DNA of 64,000 nucleotides, taken from positions 372,001 to 436,000 of the forward strand of contig BQJC01000003.1 of assembly GCA_021604505.1 (NCBI GenBank). The letters are read 5' to 3'. The notes beneath the pieces are model-generated. The model searched no databases and was not told the DNA's origin. It saw only the letters and a program-made list of their open reading frames with translations. Shown one piece after another: positions 42,745 to 50,696 of this stretch. Both the position numbers and the translations under genes were made by a program. Origin of the DNA: Nitrospinaceae bacterium (GTDB taxonomy: Bacteria; Nitrospinota; Nitrospinia; Nitrospinales; VA-1). Each line of letters opens with the position of its first letter. Positions within the stretch are counted from its first letter, which is position 1.

Positions 42745-43253
42745 TTGGTTTTTTTGGAAAATTGTCTGATAAAAAGCACCAGTTGCCAAACCTCTTTATC
42801 ACTCAAATCCCTAAACGCCGGCATTTTAGTGCCTGGCGATCCTTTTTTAATGATCCAGTAGATTTGCCCATCAGGGATTTCGTCCATCGTGTAGTAACAG
42901 GTAAAATTTCTTGGCCTGGGAATCAATTGTTCAAAAATAATGCCCATTCCATCCCCGCCGTATCCATGACACACCTTGCAGGCCGTGGGCCGCGCATCGA
43001 TTTTAAACAACGCCTTGCCCGCTTGTAAATTGTCCGGAGTGGGTTCCAGAGGATTGGTCATCTTATAAAAAGCCTCAGGGGCCTGCGGAGTGTTTCGCTC
43101 TTGCGGACAAATACCGGGCGGTTTTTCCGCAAGGAGATCCATACTTTCAGGTTCTACTGAAAACACTTCGTTTACCAGCGAAACGAGAATTAAAAAAACC
43201 GTTAAAAGAAATGTAAAAACCCTCAACTTTTGTCTTACAACTTTGCGCATCAT
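42741..43253 (-). CDS. Type-A single-haem cytochrome c with extra Cys pair (copy 5)
   Basis: 170 aa. A hydrophobic N-terminal helix (about 10-30) could be a signal peptide or an uncleaved anchor. It carries GICPQERNTPQAP, haem motif CKVCHGYGGDGMG, RNFTCYYTM and GTKMPAFRDL. The C-terminus ends in FIRQFSKKTK. It follows the type-B gene by 27 bp and overlaps the next cytochrome gene. The family features are complete. Confidence 0.86.
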   Translation of the reverse strand: MMRKVVRQKLRVFTFLLTVFLILVSLVNEVFSVEPESMDLLAEKPPGICPQERNTPQAPEAFYKMTNPLEPTPDNLQAGKALFKIDARPTACKVCHGYGGDGMGIIFEQLIPRPRNFTCYYTMDEIPDGQIYWIIKKGSPGTKMPAFRDLSDKEVWQLVLFIRQFSKKTK

Positions 43254-43280
43254 ATTGCACCATTCCTAAAGTAGAAGTAT

Positions 43281-43715
43281 TTAATTCTTCCCCAACGTTC
43301 GAATGAAATGAATCACGTTCCAGCCCTCTTCTTCTGTGATCACTTTCCCGATGCGAATGGGCATTTGTGTTCCAGGGCTTCCATTCCTCAAAACCCACAT
43401 CAGTTCTCCATCGGTGCGCACTTCCTGCCATTGCTTATCTGTAAAATCACGTGGAGAATGTCCGGGAATCTTCGTTCCGGTCCCTTCTTTGTTGTGGCAG
43501 GTCACGCACAGTCCCTTGCCAAAATATATTTTTCTTCCGGCTTCAATTCGCTCAGGGTTTGCCGGATAAGGATTCTCGATTTCCTGGACCTGTTCCAAAA
43601 CCTCCTTGGGAACTCTGGGCTCGTAAACGCTCGCATGAATCGCCAGCGCGTTTTTTAACCCCAGGGGAGCAAGAAGAATCAGTAGGATCCAAATATATTT
43701 GGCCAGTTTTTTCAT
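43281..43715 (-). CDS. Type-B single-haem cytochrome c (copy 2), first gene of the cytochrome operon
   Basis: 144 aa from ATG 43715. A signal peptide (about 1-25, MKKLAKYIWILLILLAPLGL...) is followed by VYEPRVPKEVLEQV, the haem motif CVTCHNKEGTGTK, PRDFTDKQWQEVRTDGELMW and GTQMPIRIGKV. It is the closest relative of the cytochrome at 38413-38865 and shares its FTD variant. It heads the run of genes down to the peroxidase. Confidence 0.85.
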   Translation of the reverse strand: MKKLAKYIWILLILLAPLGLKNALAIHASVYEPRVPKEVLEQVQEIENPYPANPERIEAGRKIYFGKGLCVTCHNKEGTGTKIPGHSPRDFTDKQWQEVRTDGELMWVLRNGSPGTQMPIRIGKVITEEEGWNVIHFIRTLGKN

Positions 43716-43919
43716 ATTATAGAATTTCGCCGTCCGCTTCCAGCGTTTATCCACTCACGACCTGTTTATCGGAGTCATCAAAAGTTAGTCCGGGAATGGC
43801 CCTTCCACTGCCAACCCATCCCTCTTCTTGGAGAATAACCCTATAATAAAATAATAAACCGCCAAAACCCTCTTGACCACCCCCTAAATTTACTAATTTA
43901 GAAGCCTCTGGCATCCTTC

Positions 43920-44132
43920 TCATCGCAGATCAAAACCACCGCTTTCGGGAAAGGGAATAAGGGAAACGCTCGTGTCATTTCCAGGGGCGTCCCACTTGCA
44001 ATCCCTGATTTTGATTCTATCTTTCGTCGTAAAAAGGGAGTTGATAATTGCTTTTGACCCTTTTTTCAGATCCCTTTTCGTAATAATCCGGGTCCGTTTT
44101 CCGATCGAATGGTAAACTCTGACTTCATACAT
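43920..44132 (-). CDS. Small basic YEx-family protein
   Basis: 70 aa. The ribosome site AGAGGTG is 6 bp before ATG 44132. The start MYEVRVYHSIGKRTRIITKR follows the same pattern as the small proteins at 24979 and 25303 (aromatic-Tyr-Glu, a beta strand, a Gly-Lys turn, then basic residues). The rest (KDRIKIRDCKWDAPGNDTS) looks like a small beta domain. Function unknown. Confidence 0.6.
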   Translation of the reverse strand: MYEVRVYHSIGKRTRIITKRDLKKGSKAIINSLFTTKDRIKIRDCKWDAPGNDTSVSLIPFPESGGFDLR

Positions 44133-44155
44133 GGCTCACCTCTTACAAAGGTTGG

Positions 44156-44401
44156 ATGATTGACCTTCATCAACTCTTCACCGTTATTAAGAGGATTATG
44201 GAGGCGTCGGGGGAAATTAAAAAGCGCCATTCAACCCTTTTGAGGTCGCTGATCTGCGATTCGGTTGTGGTGTTTTTACTTCAAGGAGAAGGAAACTGCA
44301 GCGAACAAACCCCTGGCCCGAAAGGCCGGAATTCTATTAAATTTAAAAATTGCGCCGCTGGAAAGGGCCGTCAAAAATTCAGGAAACCGGACCGCGGATG
44401 A
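44156..44401 (+). CDS. Doubtful 81-codon open frame
   Basis: The frame starts at ATG 44156 with a poor AAGG ribosome site and reads MIDLHQLFTVIKRIMEASGE at first, which looks helical. The second half is compositionally odd and runs into the antisense of the DUF1566 gene. It may be chance; it is listed because the interval otherwise holds no gene. Confidence 0.2.
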   Translation: MIDLHQLFTVIKRIMEASGEIKKRHSTLLRSLICDSVVVFLLQGEGNCSEQTPGPKGRNSIKFKNCAAGKGRQKFRKPDRG

Positions 44402-44921
44402 GACGCAGAAAAGCGTCGATGCCGCTGATCTTGTCCTGGAAATGCTCACCGCCTTCATCCTTCCATGAAACGACGACGGCCTTGTTGCTTTTTTCCTTGT
44501 TGGTCCAGGTGCTCCATCCGGCGCCTGCAGGAAACATGCGGTCCATGTAGATCTTATCGCCATCTTTGTCCAGGTTCCGTTTGCGGCGCTCATAAAGAGT
44601 CTGGGCTTCTTCAGGCGTGGGTAGACGCCAGTCGGAATACCCGGCAAAATTTTTGTTGTTCATTCTTTGCACGTAATTTTTTGCGTTGTACCAATTAACC
44701 CATTTACCTTCTCGTTGCCAGTAATCTTCCTTCATCCACATCAATCCCGTTTTACTGTCCAGAATGGTGCCATCTCCAAAGTCCTTGTACCTTTGGTCGA
44801 CAGACTGGGCGACGGGTTTTTTATCTTTCAACCCAACGGCCAAAGCCGACCCAACGCACATCAGAACGATACAAACCATTGCAAGCAACTTGATGATCAG
44901 GACCCTTGAGATAGGTCGCAT
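44379..44921 (-). CDS. Exported DUF1566 (Lcl C-terminal-like) protein
   Basis: 180 aa from ATG 44921 (AAGGAGG ribosome site). A signal peptide (about 1-30, ending GSALAVG) precedes a DUF1566 domain with typical landmarks: DFGDGTILDSKTGLMWMKED, WYNAKNYVQRMN, GYSDWRLPTPEEAQTLY and WSTWTNKE. The fold is C-type-lectin-like and is found in secreted bacterial proteins; its ligand is unknown. Monocistronic by position. Confidence 0.82.
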   Translation of the reverse strand: MRPISRVLIIKLLAMVCIVLMCVGSALAVGLKDKKPVAQSVDQRYKDFGDGTILDSKTGLMWMKEDYWQREGKWVNWYNAKNYVQRMNNKNFAGYSDWRLPTPEEAQTLYERRKRNLDKDGDKIYMDRMFPAGAGWSTWTNKEKSNKAVVVSWKDEGGEHFQDKISGIDAFLRLIRGPVS

Positions 44922-45023
44922 GTCCGCCTCCTTACACACACTTTGACAAAGTTTCCAGATAATGGGTTGGAATAAAATTATTTTACAATATTAACCCCAT
45001 GCGAATCAAATTGGCAAATCGTC

Positions 45024-45051
45024 TTGACAGCCCCCGGCCATTCGGTAGAAT
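45024..45051 (+). promoter_or_regulatory. Strong sigma70 promoter upstream of the anchored methyltransferase
   Basis: A perfect TTGACA (45024-45029), a 16-bp spacer and TAGAAT (45046-45051). The leader to ATG 45188 is about 130 nt and contains a small CCACT/AGTGG hairpin. Confidence 0.6.
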
Positions 45052-45187
45052 TATCAGGAGGACCTCAAAAATTTGATATTTTTTGGCTTGGGCAATCGCC
45101 ACCCCCCCACTTTTAGTGGAGTTGGCTCATTGTCCAAGTTGGTTTTTTTGAAACGCCCTTTAAAAATTCCCTGTAAGGAAAATTCCG

Positions 45188-45835
45188 ATGATATCACGCC
45201 GTGACCCTTTCTTTTCTCTGATTCAAAAGGGGATTTGGATTCTGATCTTCCTCTTTCTCGTCCCGGCCCAGGGGCTTTCCAAAGAAAAAGACAAATCCCG
45301 ATGGGACCGTAAATACGATACCGAAACTTATATTTTCGGGAAAACCCCCATCGCGTTCCTGGTAGAGAATCTTGATCTTTTACCCAAGGGGAAAACCCTC
45401 GATATCGCCATGGGGGAAGGAAGAAACGGCGTTTATCTCGCCACCAAAGGATTCGACGTTCTGGGGTTGGATATCTCGGAGAAAGGACTCCAGAAAGCCC
45501 ACCAACTGGCCAAAGCGCAAAACGTGGAAATCGAAACCCGCGTGGTCGACCTGGAAACCCACACGCTCGAAAAAAACACTTACGACCTGATCATCTGCAC
45601 CTACTACATGCAACGCGACCTGTTTCCCCAGTTTAAGGACGCCCTCAAACCCGGCGGCATGGCCCTGGTGGAAACCTATAATATGGACTATCTGAAGTAC
45701 TCGCGTTTCAACCCCAAGTGGCTTCTCAACACCAACGAGCTTTTGGAAATCTTTAAAGATTTCAAAGTCATCCGCTACCAGGCGTTCGACGACGGCAAAA
45801 TCGCGTATTCCAGCATTCTCATTCAGAAACCCTGA
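45188..45835 (+). CDS. SAM-dependent methyltransferase with N-terminal membrane or export signal
   Basis: 215 aa. The C-terminal 175 residues form a TehB-like class I methyltransferase: WDRKYDTETYIFGKTP, then motif I LDIAMGEGRNGVYLATKG and the acidic LGLDISEKGL. The N-terminal 30 residues (SLIQKGIWILIFLFLVPAQG) are strongly hydrophobic with basic flanks, as in a signal peptide or membrane anchor. SAM is cytosolic, so an inner-membrane anchor facing the cytosol is more plausible than export. Substrate unknown. Confidence 0.8.
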   Translation: MISRRDPFFSLIQKGIWILIFLFLVPAQGLSKEKDKSRWDRKYDTETYIFGKTPIAFLVENLDLLPKGKTLDIAMGEGRNGVYLATKGFDVLGLDISEKGLQKAHQLAKAQNVEIETRVVDLETHTLEKNTYDLIICTYYMQRDLFPQFKDALKPGGMALVETYNMDYLKYSRFNPKWLLNTNELLEIFKDFKVIRYQAFDDGKIAYSSILIQKP

Positions 45836-45846
45836 TCTCTACGTAA

Positions 45847-46842
45847 GTGAATTCTGTTGAGAAGATTTTTCTCACCCTGGCCAATGCCTTTCCCGCTTGG
45901 GTTTTGACAGGCGCTTCGCTGGCACTGTGGCAGCCGGCCACCGCCATGTGGTTTGAACCCGGTTGGATACCGTTGTTCCTGGGCGTCATCATGCTGAGCA
46001 TGGGATTGACCCTCGACTTTAAAGATTTTCTTCAGGTATTCAAAATCCCCAAGTCCATTCTTCTCGGAGTGAGCCTGCAATACATCATCATGCCGGCACT
46101 GGGTTATGGGCTTTCCAAAGCGTTCCACCTGCCGATCGACTATATGATCGGCCTCGTGCTGGTGGCCTGTTGTCCGGGAGGCACCGCATCCAATGTGGTT
46201 TGTTTCATCGCCCGCACCAACGTTGCCTTGTCCGTCAGCCTGACCACATTTTCCACCTTACTGGCCGTGTTTTTCACGCCCGTTTTGACCACCCTGCTGA
46301 TCGAGTCCTTATCCAAAGATTTACTGGGAACCGCCATTCGAGTGGACACCATGGGTCTTTTAATCAACACCCTTAAAATCGTGATCCTCCCGGTCCTGGC
46401 CGGAGTTTTCCTGAATCACTATTTCCACGGAGCCGTTAAAAAAATAAATCCTTACACACCGCTCCTGGCGGTGCTTTCCATCGTGTTCATCGTGGACTAC
46501 ATCCTTGCGGCAAAAAAAACCGCCATTCTGGAAACCGGATTTCGTTTGCTGACCGCGATCCTCATCCTGCACACGCTGGGATTTTTGTTAGGTTATCTGT
46601 TGTCCCGGCTGCTGAAATTTAGGAAAAAAGATGCCGAGACGGTTTCCATTGAGGTGGGCATGCAGAATTCAGGATTGGCCACAGAGCTGGCGCGCAGCAA
46701 TTTCCCAGGCTATGCACTGGCCACCGTTCCAGGAGCCATCTCGGCGTTGACCCATTGTGTCCTGGGAAGCATCGCCGCAGGCCTGTGCCGGATCAAAGCG
46801 GGGAAAACCGAACCGTGTAATTACAATGAGGACAGGGAATGA
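45847..46842 (+). CDS. Bile acid:sodium symporter (BASS) family transporter
   Basis: 331 aa starting at GTG 45847, 11 bp after the methyltransferase. About ten membrane helices. BASS landmarks are GVIMLSMGLTLDFKDF, VLVACCPGGTASNVVCFIA and EVGMQNSGLATELA, which hold the Na+ sites and crossover regions. Bacterial members take up organic acids such as pyruvate or pantothenate; the substrate here is unknown. Its 3' end overlaps the convergent methyltransferase by 22 bp. Confidence 0.9.
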   Translation: MNSVEKIFLTLANAFPAWVLTGASLALWQPATAMWFEPGWIPLFLGVIMLSMGLTLDFKDFLQVFKIPKSILLGVSLQYIIMPALGYGLSKAFHLPIDYMIGLVLVACCPGGTASNVVCFIARTNVALSVSLTTFSTLLAVFFTPVLTTLLIESLSKDLLGTAIRVDTMGLLINTLKIVILPVLAGVFLNHYFHGAVKKINPYTPLLAVLSIVFIVDYILAAKKTAILETGFRLLTAILILHTLGFLLGYLLSRLLKFRKKDAETVSIEVGMQNSGLATELARSNFPGYALATVPGAISALTHCVLGSIAAGLCRIKAGKTEPCNYNEDRE

Positions 46843-47453
46843 CTTTTTTCGGGCCGTGCTTCGATGACCCAGCCAATGGCAAATAAGGAAGGCCAACGAT
46901 GGCAGGCAAAAGAAAAAATGGACCGCTTCCACTTTGACGCAATCACCGGCATTTCCGGCGCCATCTCGCTCACCAGATACCCCCCGGCTTCGACGAACTC
47001 TCTGCCGGTGCTGAAAGTAAAGAACCGAACATGCGTGCGGTCGAGGATGCCTTCGTCCTGATAGTCCCAACGCCCAAAGAGCAGACCCAGCCGGTTCGAA
47101 AAATAGGCCACATTGGGAAGGGAAATTAAAATTTTCCCGCCCTCTTTCAGGAGCAGGCTGGATTTCTCCAGGACCTTATCAGGGGCATTGAGATGCTCTA
47201 AGACGTCGGAGAGGACCACCACATCGTATTGGCGGTCGTGTTGATCGAATGCAAAGGATTCGATATTCACCTCGTATAAATTTTTATAGTGCGAGCGACA
47301 CTCTGTCATCCGGCGGATGTTGATGTCCATTCCATCCACGCAGCATCTTTTTTCAGTCAGGATCGGAGCCAACTGCCCTTCGCCGCACCCGATATCCAAC
47401 ACATGGCTTTCCGGCGCAATGAAGGAAGCGATTTGCTGGAACTTATTGTCCAT
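46821..47453 (-). CDS. Class I SAM-dependent methyltransferase of a surface-sugar cluster
   Basis: 210 aa. Motif I is VLDIGCGEGQLAPIL (about 19-33), the acidic loop is GMDINIRR, and motif post-I is VVVLSDVLEHLNAPDKVL, typical of methyltransferase_23-type proteins. It lies 4 bp from neuB on the same strand, upstream of which is a flippase gene, so methylation of a nonulosonic-acid-containing glycan is a plausible role. Substrate unproven. Confidence 0.83.
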   Translation of the reverse strand: MDNKFQQIASFIAPESHVLDIGCGEGQLAPILTEKRCCVDGMDINIRRMTECRSHYKNLYEVNIESFAFDQHDRQYDVVVLSDVLEHLNAPDKVLEKSSLLLKEGGKILISLPNVAYFSNRLGLLFGRWDYQDEGILDRTHVRFFTFSTGREFVEAGGYLVSEMAPEMPVIASKWKRSIFSFACHRWPSLFAIGWVIEARPEKSHSLSSL

Positions 47454-47457
47454 GCCC

Positions 47458-48498
47458 TCAAACCATTTCCCAGGTAATGATCTGCTCGGCGGATATTTTT
47501 GATTTGGCCTTTTTACCGACGATGCGCGCCAACCCTTCCGGCGGAATTCCCGTTCCGGGCCGCTTCACCGACACCATATCAGCGGTGACAACGGTGCCCG
47601 GTTCGATGTCCAGACGGGCGACCAGACTTCTGCGCGCAGATTTCTTCACCGGCTCTTCCGACGGCTGGAGTTTTCTTTCTTCGTCCCCTAAAATTTTACC
47701 AACATCCACCGCCGCCTGTTTCAATTGCCGAAGTTCGTGCGGTTCCATCGACATGGCGTTGTCGGCTCCCGGAAGATTTCTATCGAGGGTGAAGTGTTTT
47801 TCAATCATCACCGCGCCCAGCGAAGCCGCAACAACCGCCGACAAATTGTCGGTCGTGTGATCCGACAATCCCACAGGAACTTTAAAACGGGTTTTTAGTT
47901 CCGTAAGACAGCGCATATTCATTTCTTCATAGCGTGAAGGGTAGTTGGAAACGCAGTGCAGAAGAACAATGCGGTCGTTTCCTTCCTCACGAACGGCCTT
48001 GACAGCCTGTCCAATCTCATCCACATCGCCCATCCCCGTGGACAACACCACGGGAAGGTTTTTTTTCGCCACCCGCCTGATAAAATCAAGATACGTCAAA
48101 TCGGGCGAAGCCACCTTGACCGCCGGCATCCCAAGGTTCACCAGCATATCCAGAGAACCTTCATCAAACGGCGTCGAGAATAACGGAATTCCCAGCTCCC
48201 CGGCGTATTCAAACAGTTCTTTGTATTCCGCAGGTTTCAATTCCGAGCGCTTGAAAAATTCATACAGTGGAATTTCCTGTTTCGGGTCCGCCGGATCATT
48301 CGCCATGAACCGTTTGGAATAGAGCTCTTCGGCTGTGAACGTTTGCAGTTTGACCGCATCGGCGCCGTTTTCGGCGGCGGCCTCGATCATTTGCCGGCAT
48401 AAGGCAGCATCTCCATTGTGATTGAACCCGATCTCCGCAACGATAAAAGGCGGATGACCCGATCCAATCGATCGACCACAAAACTCAAACCCATCCAT
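47458..48498 (-). CDS. neuB: NeuB-family sialic/nonulosonic acid synthase
   Basis: 346 aa with a TIM-barrel synthase domain (about 18-275, FIVAEIGFNHNGD, KLQTFTAEELYSK, GLSDHTTD, EKHFTLDRNLPGADN) and a C-terminal SAF/antifreeze-like domain (about 285-346, ARLDIEPGTVVTADMV, KRPGTGIPPEGL). It condenses phosphoenolpyruvate with an aminohexose to give Neu5Ac, legionaminic or pseudaminic acid; sequence alone does not decide which. No neuA or neuC is in the window. Confidence 0.9.
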   Translation of the reverse strand: MDGFEFCGRSIGSGHPPFIVAEIGFNHNGDAALCRQMIEAAAENGADAVKLQTFTAEELYSKRFMANDPADPKQEIPLYEFFKRSELKPAEYKELFEYAGELGIPLFSTPFDEGSLDMLVNLGMPAVKVASPDLTYLDFIRRVAKKNLPVVLSTGMGDVDEIGQAVKAVREEGNDRIVLLHCVSNYPSRYEEMNMRCLTELKTRFKVPVGLSDHTTDNLSAVVAASLGAVMIEKHFTLDRNLPGADNAMSMEPHELRQLKQAAVDVGKILGDEERKLQPSEEPVKKSARRSLVARLDIEPGTVVTADMVSVKRPGTGIPPEGLARIVGKKAKSKISAEQIITWEMV

Positions 48499-48560
48499 GG
48501 CGCTAATAACTCCAATTAAAACTTAATTCTGTTGTTCAATTTTTCGGTCTCTGTCGAAGG

Positions 48561-50057
48561 TCAACTCACAAAACCGCGGACCCACGGGTCCAGGCGGGGA
48601 TAAATACTTGCGATCAGATGACGGTGATCCTCAGTAAAAGGTTTCAGCCAACCTAAAAGAAGCAAAAACGCAATCAAATAGAGGATGGCATTCCAAATCA
48701 AATGCGGTCCTGCAAATTGCGTAAGAACCAATGTCGGAACAATCGCCGCAATAGAAAACAAAAAACACTTTCCGATGACGGGAAACACGGGCCGGATATC
48801 CATCGCCTTTTGAATCACCATCAGCTGACGAAGCACCATGTACACCATGACCGATCCGGTCGCCGCGACCGCCCCCATCACCCCATAGATGGGAATAAAA
48901 ACCAGATTCAAACCGACATTGAGAACACTGCCTTCCACGGTAGACCGTATCGCCGTGTCCCTGCGGTGAAGAACAAAAAGCGTGGACACGGTGAAATTGG
49001 TTCCCAGAACCACGCTGATCCCCAGCAATACAATATAAAATGAAAGCAAAGGAGCGGCTTCAACAAACGGGTCCCCGTAAATAAAAGTGATCAACGCTTC
49101 GGCATTGAAAAAAACGAACACGTAAATGGGAACGGTCAGAAACGCAGAAAACCCGACAATTTCGCACCAGGAACGAGACAGCCCATTTTGCGACTCGCGG
49201 GCATGAGCCTCCGAAAACAGCGACAACGCCAAAGGACCGACACCGGCCAAAACAAAGGCCGCCATTCCGCCAAGACCGGTGACCAGATGATAATACCCAA
49301 TGCCCGCCGGATCGATATGAAAATAATTCATCAAGAGAACGTCGCTTTGCGTCATCAATCCAAAGCTCAGCAAACTGATCCAGTACGAAGCCCAGGCCAA
49401 GTGCTTCATCTCCTGCCACTTGGGAGCCCGGGTCTCGCCTTTCAAAAACGCAATGGACAAAAATAAATACACAAAAATACTCAAGCAAACCGACAAAATG
49501 TAGGCGTACAACACCCCCGCAATACCGTGATCGAAATAAATAAAAATTCCAAGGAGAGTCAGATTGAGCAAGGCGCTTCCCGTCTCCACAAAGGACACGG
49601 TTTTATACTTCAAGCGGGTCATGAACAGGGTGCTGAGAAAAGATTCCACCGTGATGACCGCAAAATACAGAATGAGGACCGTCCGGTAATCCAGAAGCTC
49701 CGGCATGTGAATAAATTTAAAATAATTGGGCAGAAAAAAATAAACCAGGACACCCAGCGCCAAAGCAGAGGCCATACGAAATATCAAGAGACGCCTTACC
49801 AGAAACCTTCCCTGGGACCCGCTCGGGTCCTGAACGTTGAGTTCGGGCAGTTTTTTATTGATCAGGGTTTCCAGGCCAAATTGATTCAGCAAACGCACAA
49901 ACGCAGGGATAACCAGCAAGCTTGCGTATACCCCCAGCTGTTCCTTTCCCAGATAGCGCGTGATCAGAATGGAGACCGCAAAGAGAATGATCTGAACACA
50001 GCCTTTGCCGAAAACGGTCCAGAAAATATTTGTGATGAATCGCTGAATGGAGGACAA
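48561..50057 (-). CDS. Oligosaccharide flippase, Wzx-like (MOP superfamily)
   Basis: 498 aa with 12-14 membrane helices. The start is typical of Wzx/RfbX flippases (FWTVFGKGCVQIILFAVSIL, ITRYLGKEQLGVYASLLV), and the middle repeats the pattern. It would flip lipid-linked glycan units across the inner membrane. It is the first gene of a minus-strand unit with neuB and a methyltransferase, so it probably exports a nonulosonic-acid glycan. Confidence 0.88.
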   Translation of the reverse strand: MSSIQRFITNIFWTVFGKGCVQIILFAVSILITRYLGKEQLGVYASLLVIPAFVRLLNQFGLETLINKKLPELNVQDPSGSQGRFLVRRLLIFRMASALALGVLVYFFLPNYFKFIHMPELLDYRTVLILYFAVITVESFLSTLFMTRLKYKTVSFVETGSALLNLTLLGIFIYFDHGIAGVLYAYILSVCLSIFVYLFLSIAFLKGETRAPKWQEMKHLAWASYWISLLSFGLMTQSDVLLMNYFHIDPAGIGYYHLVTGLGGMAAFVLAGVGPLALSLFSEAHARESQNGLSRSWCEIVGFSAFLTVPIYVFVFFNAEALITFIYGDPFVEAAPLLSFYIVLLGISVVLGTNFTVSTLFVLHRRDTAIRSTVEGSVLNVGLNLVFIPIYGVMGAVAATGSVMVYMVLRQLMVIQKAMDIRPVFPVIGKCFLFSIAAIVPTLVLTQFAGPHLIWNAILYLIAFLLLLGWLKPFTEDHRHLIASIYPRLDPWVRGFVS

Positions 50058-50259
50058 GAGAACCCACGAGCCGGTTGGACAACGGGAGGGGTTAAAAAGA
50101 TATGGAAAGCCCGAACTAACGTTTCGGATCTCCCTTAAGGTTCACCCCTGTAAATGCAGAAGGAAACTTGAGACCTCCAGTTCCCATTTCACCGCGTGTA
50201 TTATACACTAAAGCCCCTGATATCACCCATCCCCGAATTGCGAAAGGAGGACAGTACGG

Positions 50260-50541
50260 ATGCCGGTTTTCAATGTATTGATTGTTGCGGAGTTTCACGA
50301 CATTCAGGAAGGAGATCAGAAGGATGTTTTGTTGCGTTTGGAGGAACACGGCTTTGAGAAAATCCCCACCGTGGCCAACGTCTGGGAAATGAAATGCGAG
50401 GCCGAAGATGAAACCGACGCCAAGGATAAAGCCATTCAAAGCATGACCAATGTCTGCCGAACCCACCCGTTTGAGCTCAAAATGGTGGTTCACGCAGGAA
50501 CTTCCCAGATCCTCAGAAGGAAGAAAAAATTTGAGTCCTGA
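50260..50541 (+). CDS. Small conserved-looking protein of unknown function
   Basis: 93 aa. A strong ribosome site (AAAGGAGGAC) precedes ATG 50260. The sequence alternates strands and helices (FNVLIVAEFHDIQEGDQKDV, VANVWEMKCEAEDETDAKDK, FELKMVVHAGTSQILRRKKK) in a ferredoxin-like pattern and is cytosolic. I do not recognise a family. A radical SAM gene follows 155 bp later on the same strand; a link is only positional. Confidence 0.7.
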   Translation: MPVFNVLIVAEFHDIQEGDQKDVLLRLEEHGFEKIPTVANVWEMKCEAEDETDAKDKAIQSMTNVCRTHPFELKMVVHAGTSQILRRKKKFES

Positions 50542-50696
50542 TTAGAAAAAGTGACCATTCCCACCACCGAGTGCTATGATATAAGAACAGTTCCTACAAA
50601 AATTGGGAATTTTCCCCAAAAGGCCGGGATAACCTTTAAATTATAGCAGGCTATGGGTCAGCAAGGGGTTTTATCATTCGCTTCGGGGGCCAGTTT

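Noticed and set aside
45076-45207. 43-codon TTG-start frame with an AGGAGG upstream, as possible leader peptide
   Set aside because: The ribosome site would lie at the very start of the predicted transcript and the sequence looks non-coding; it overlaps the methyltransferase start.
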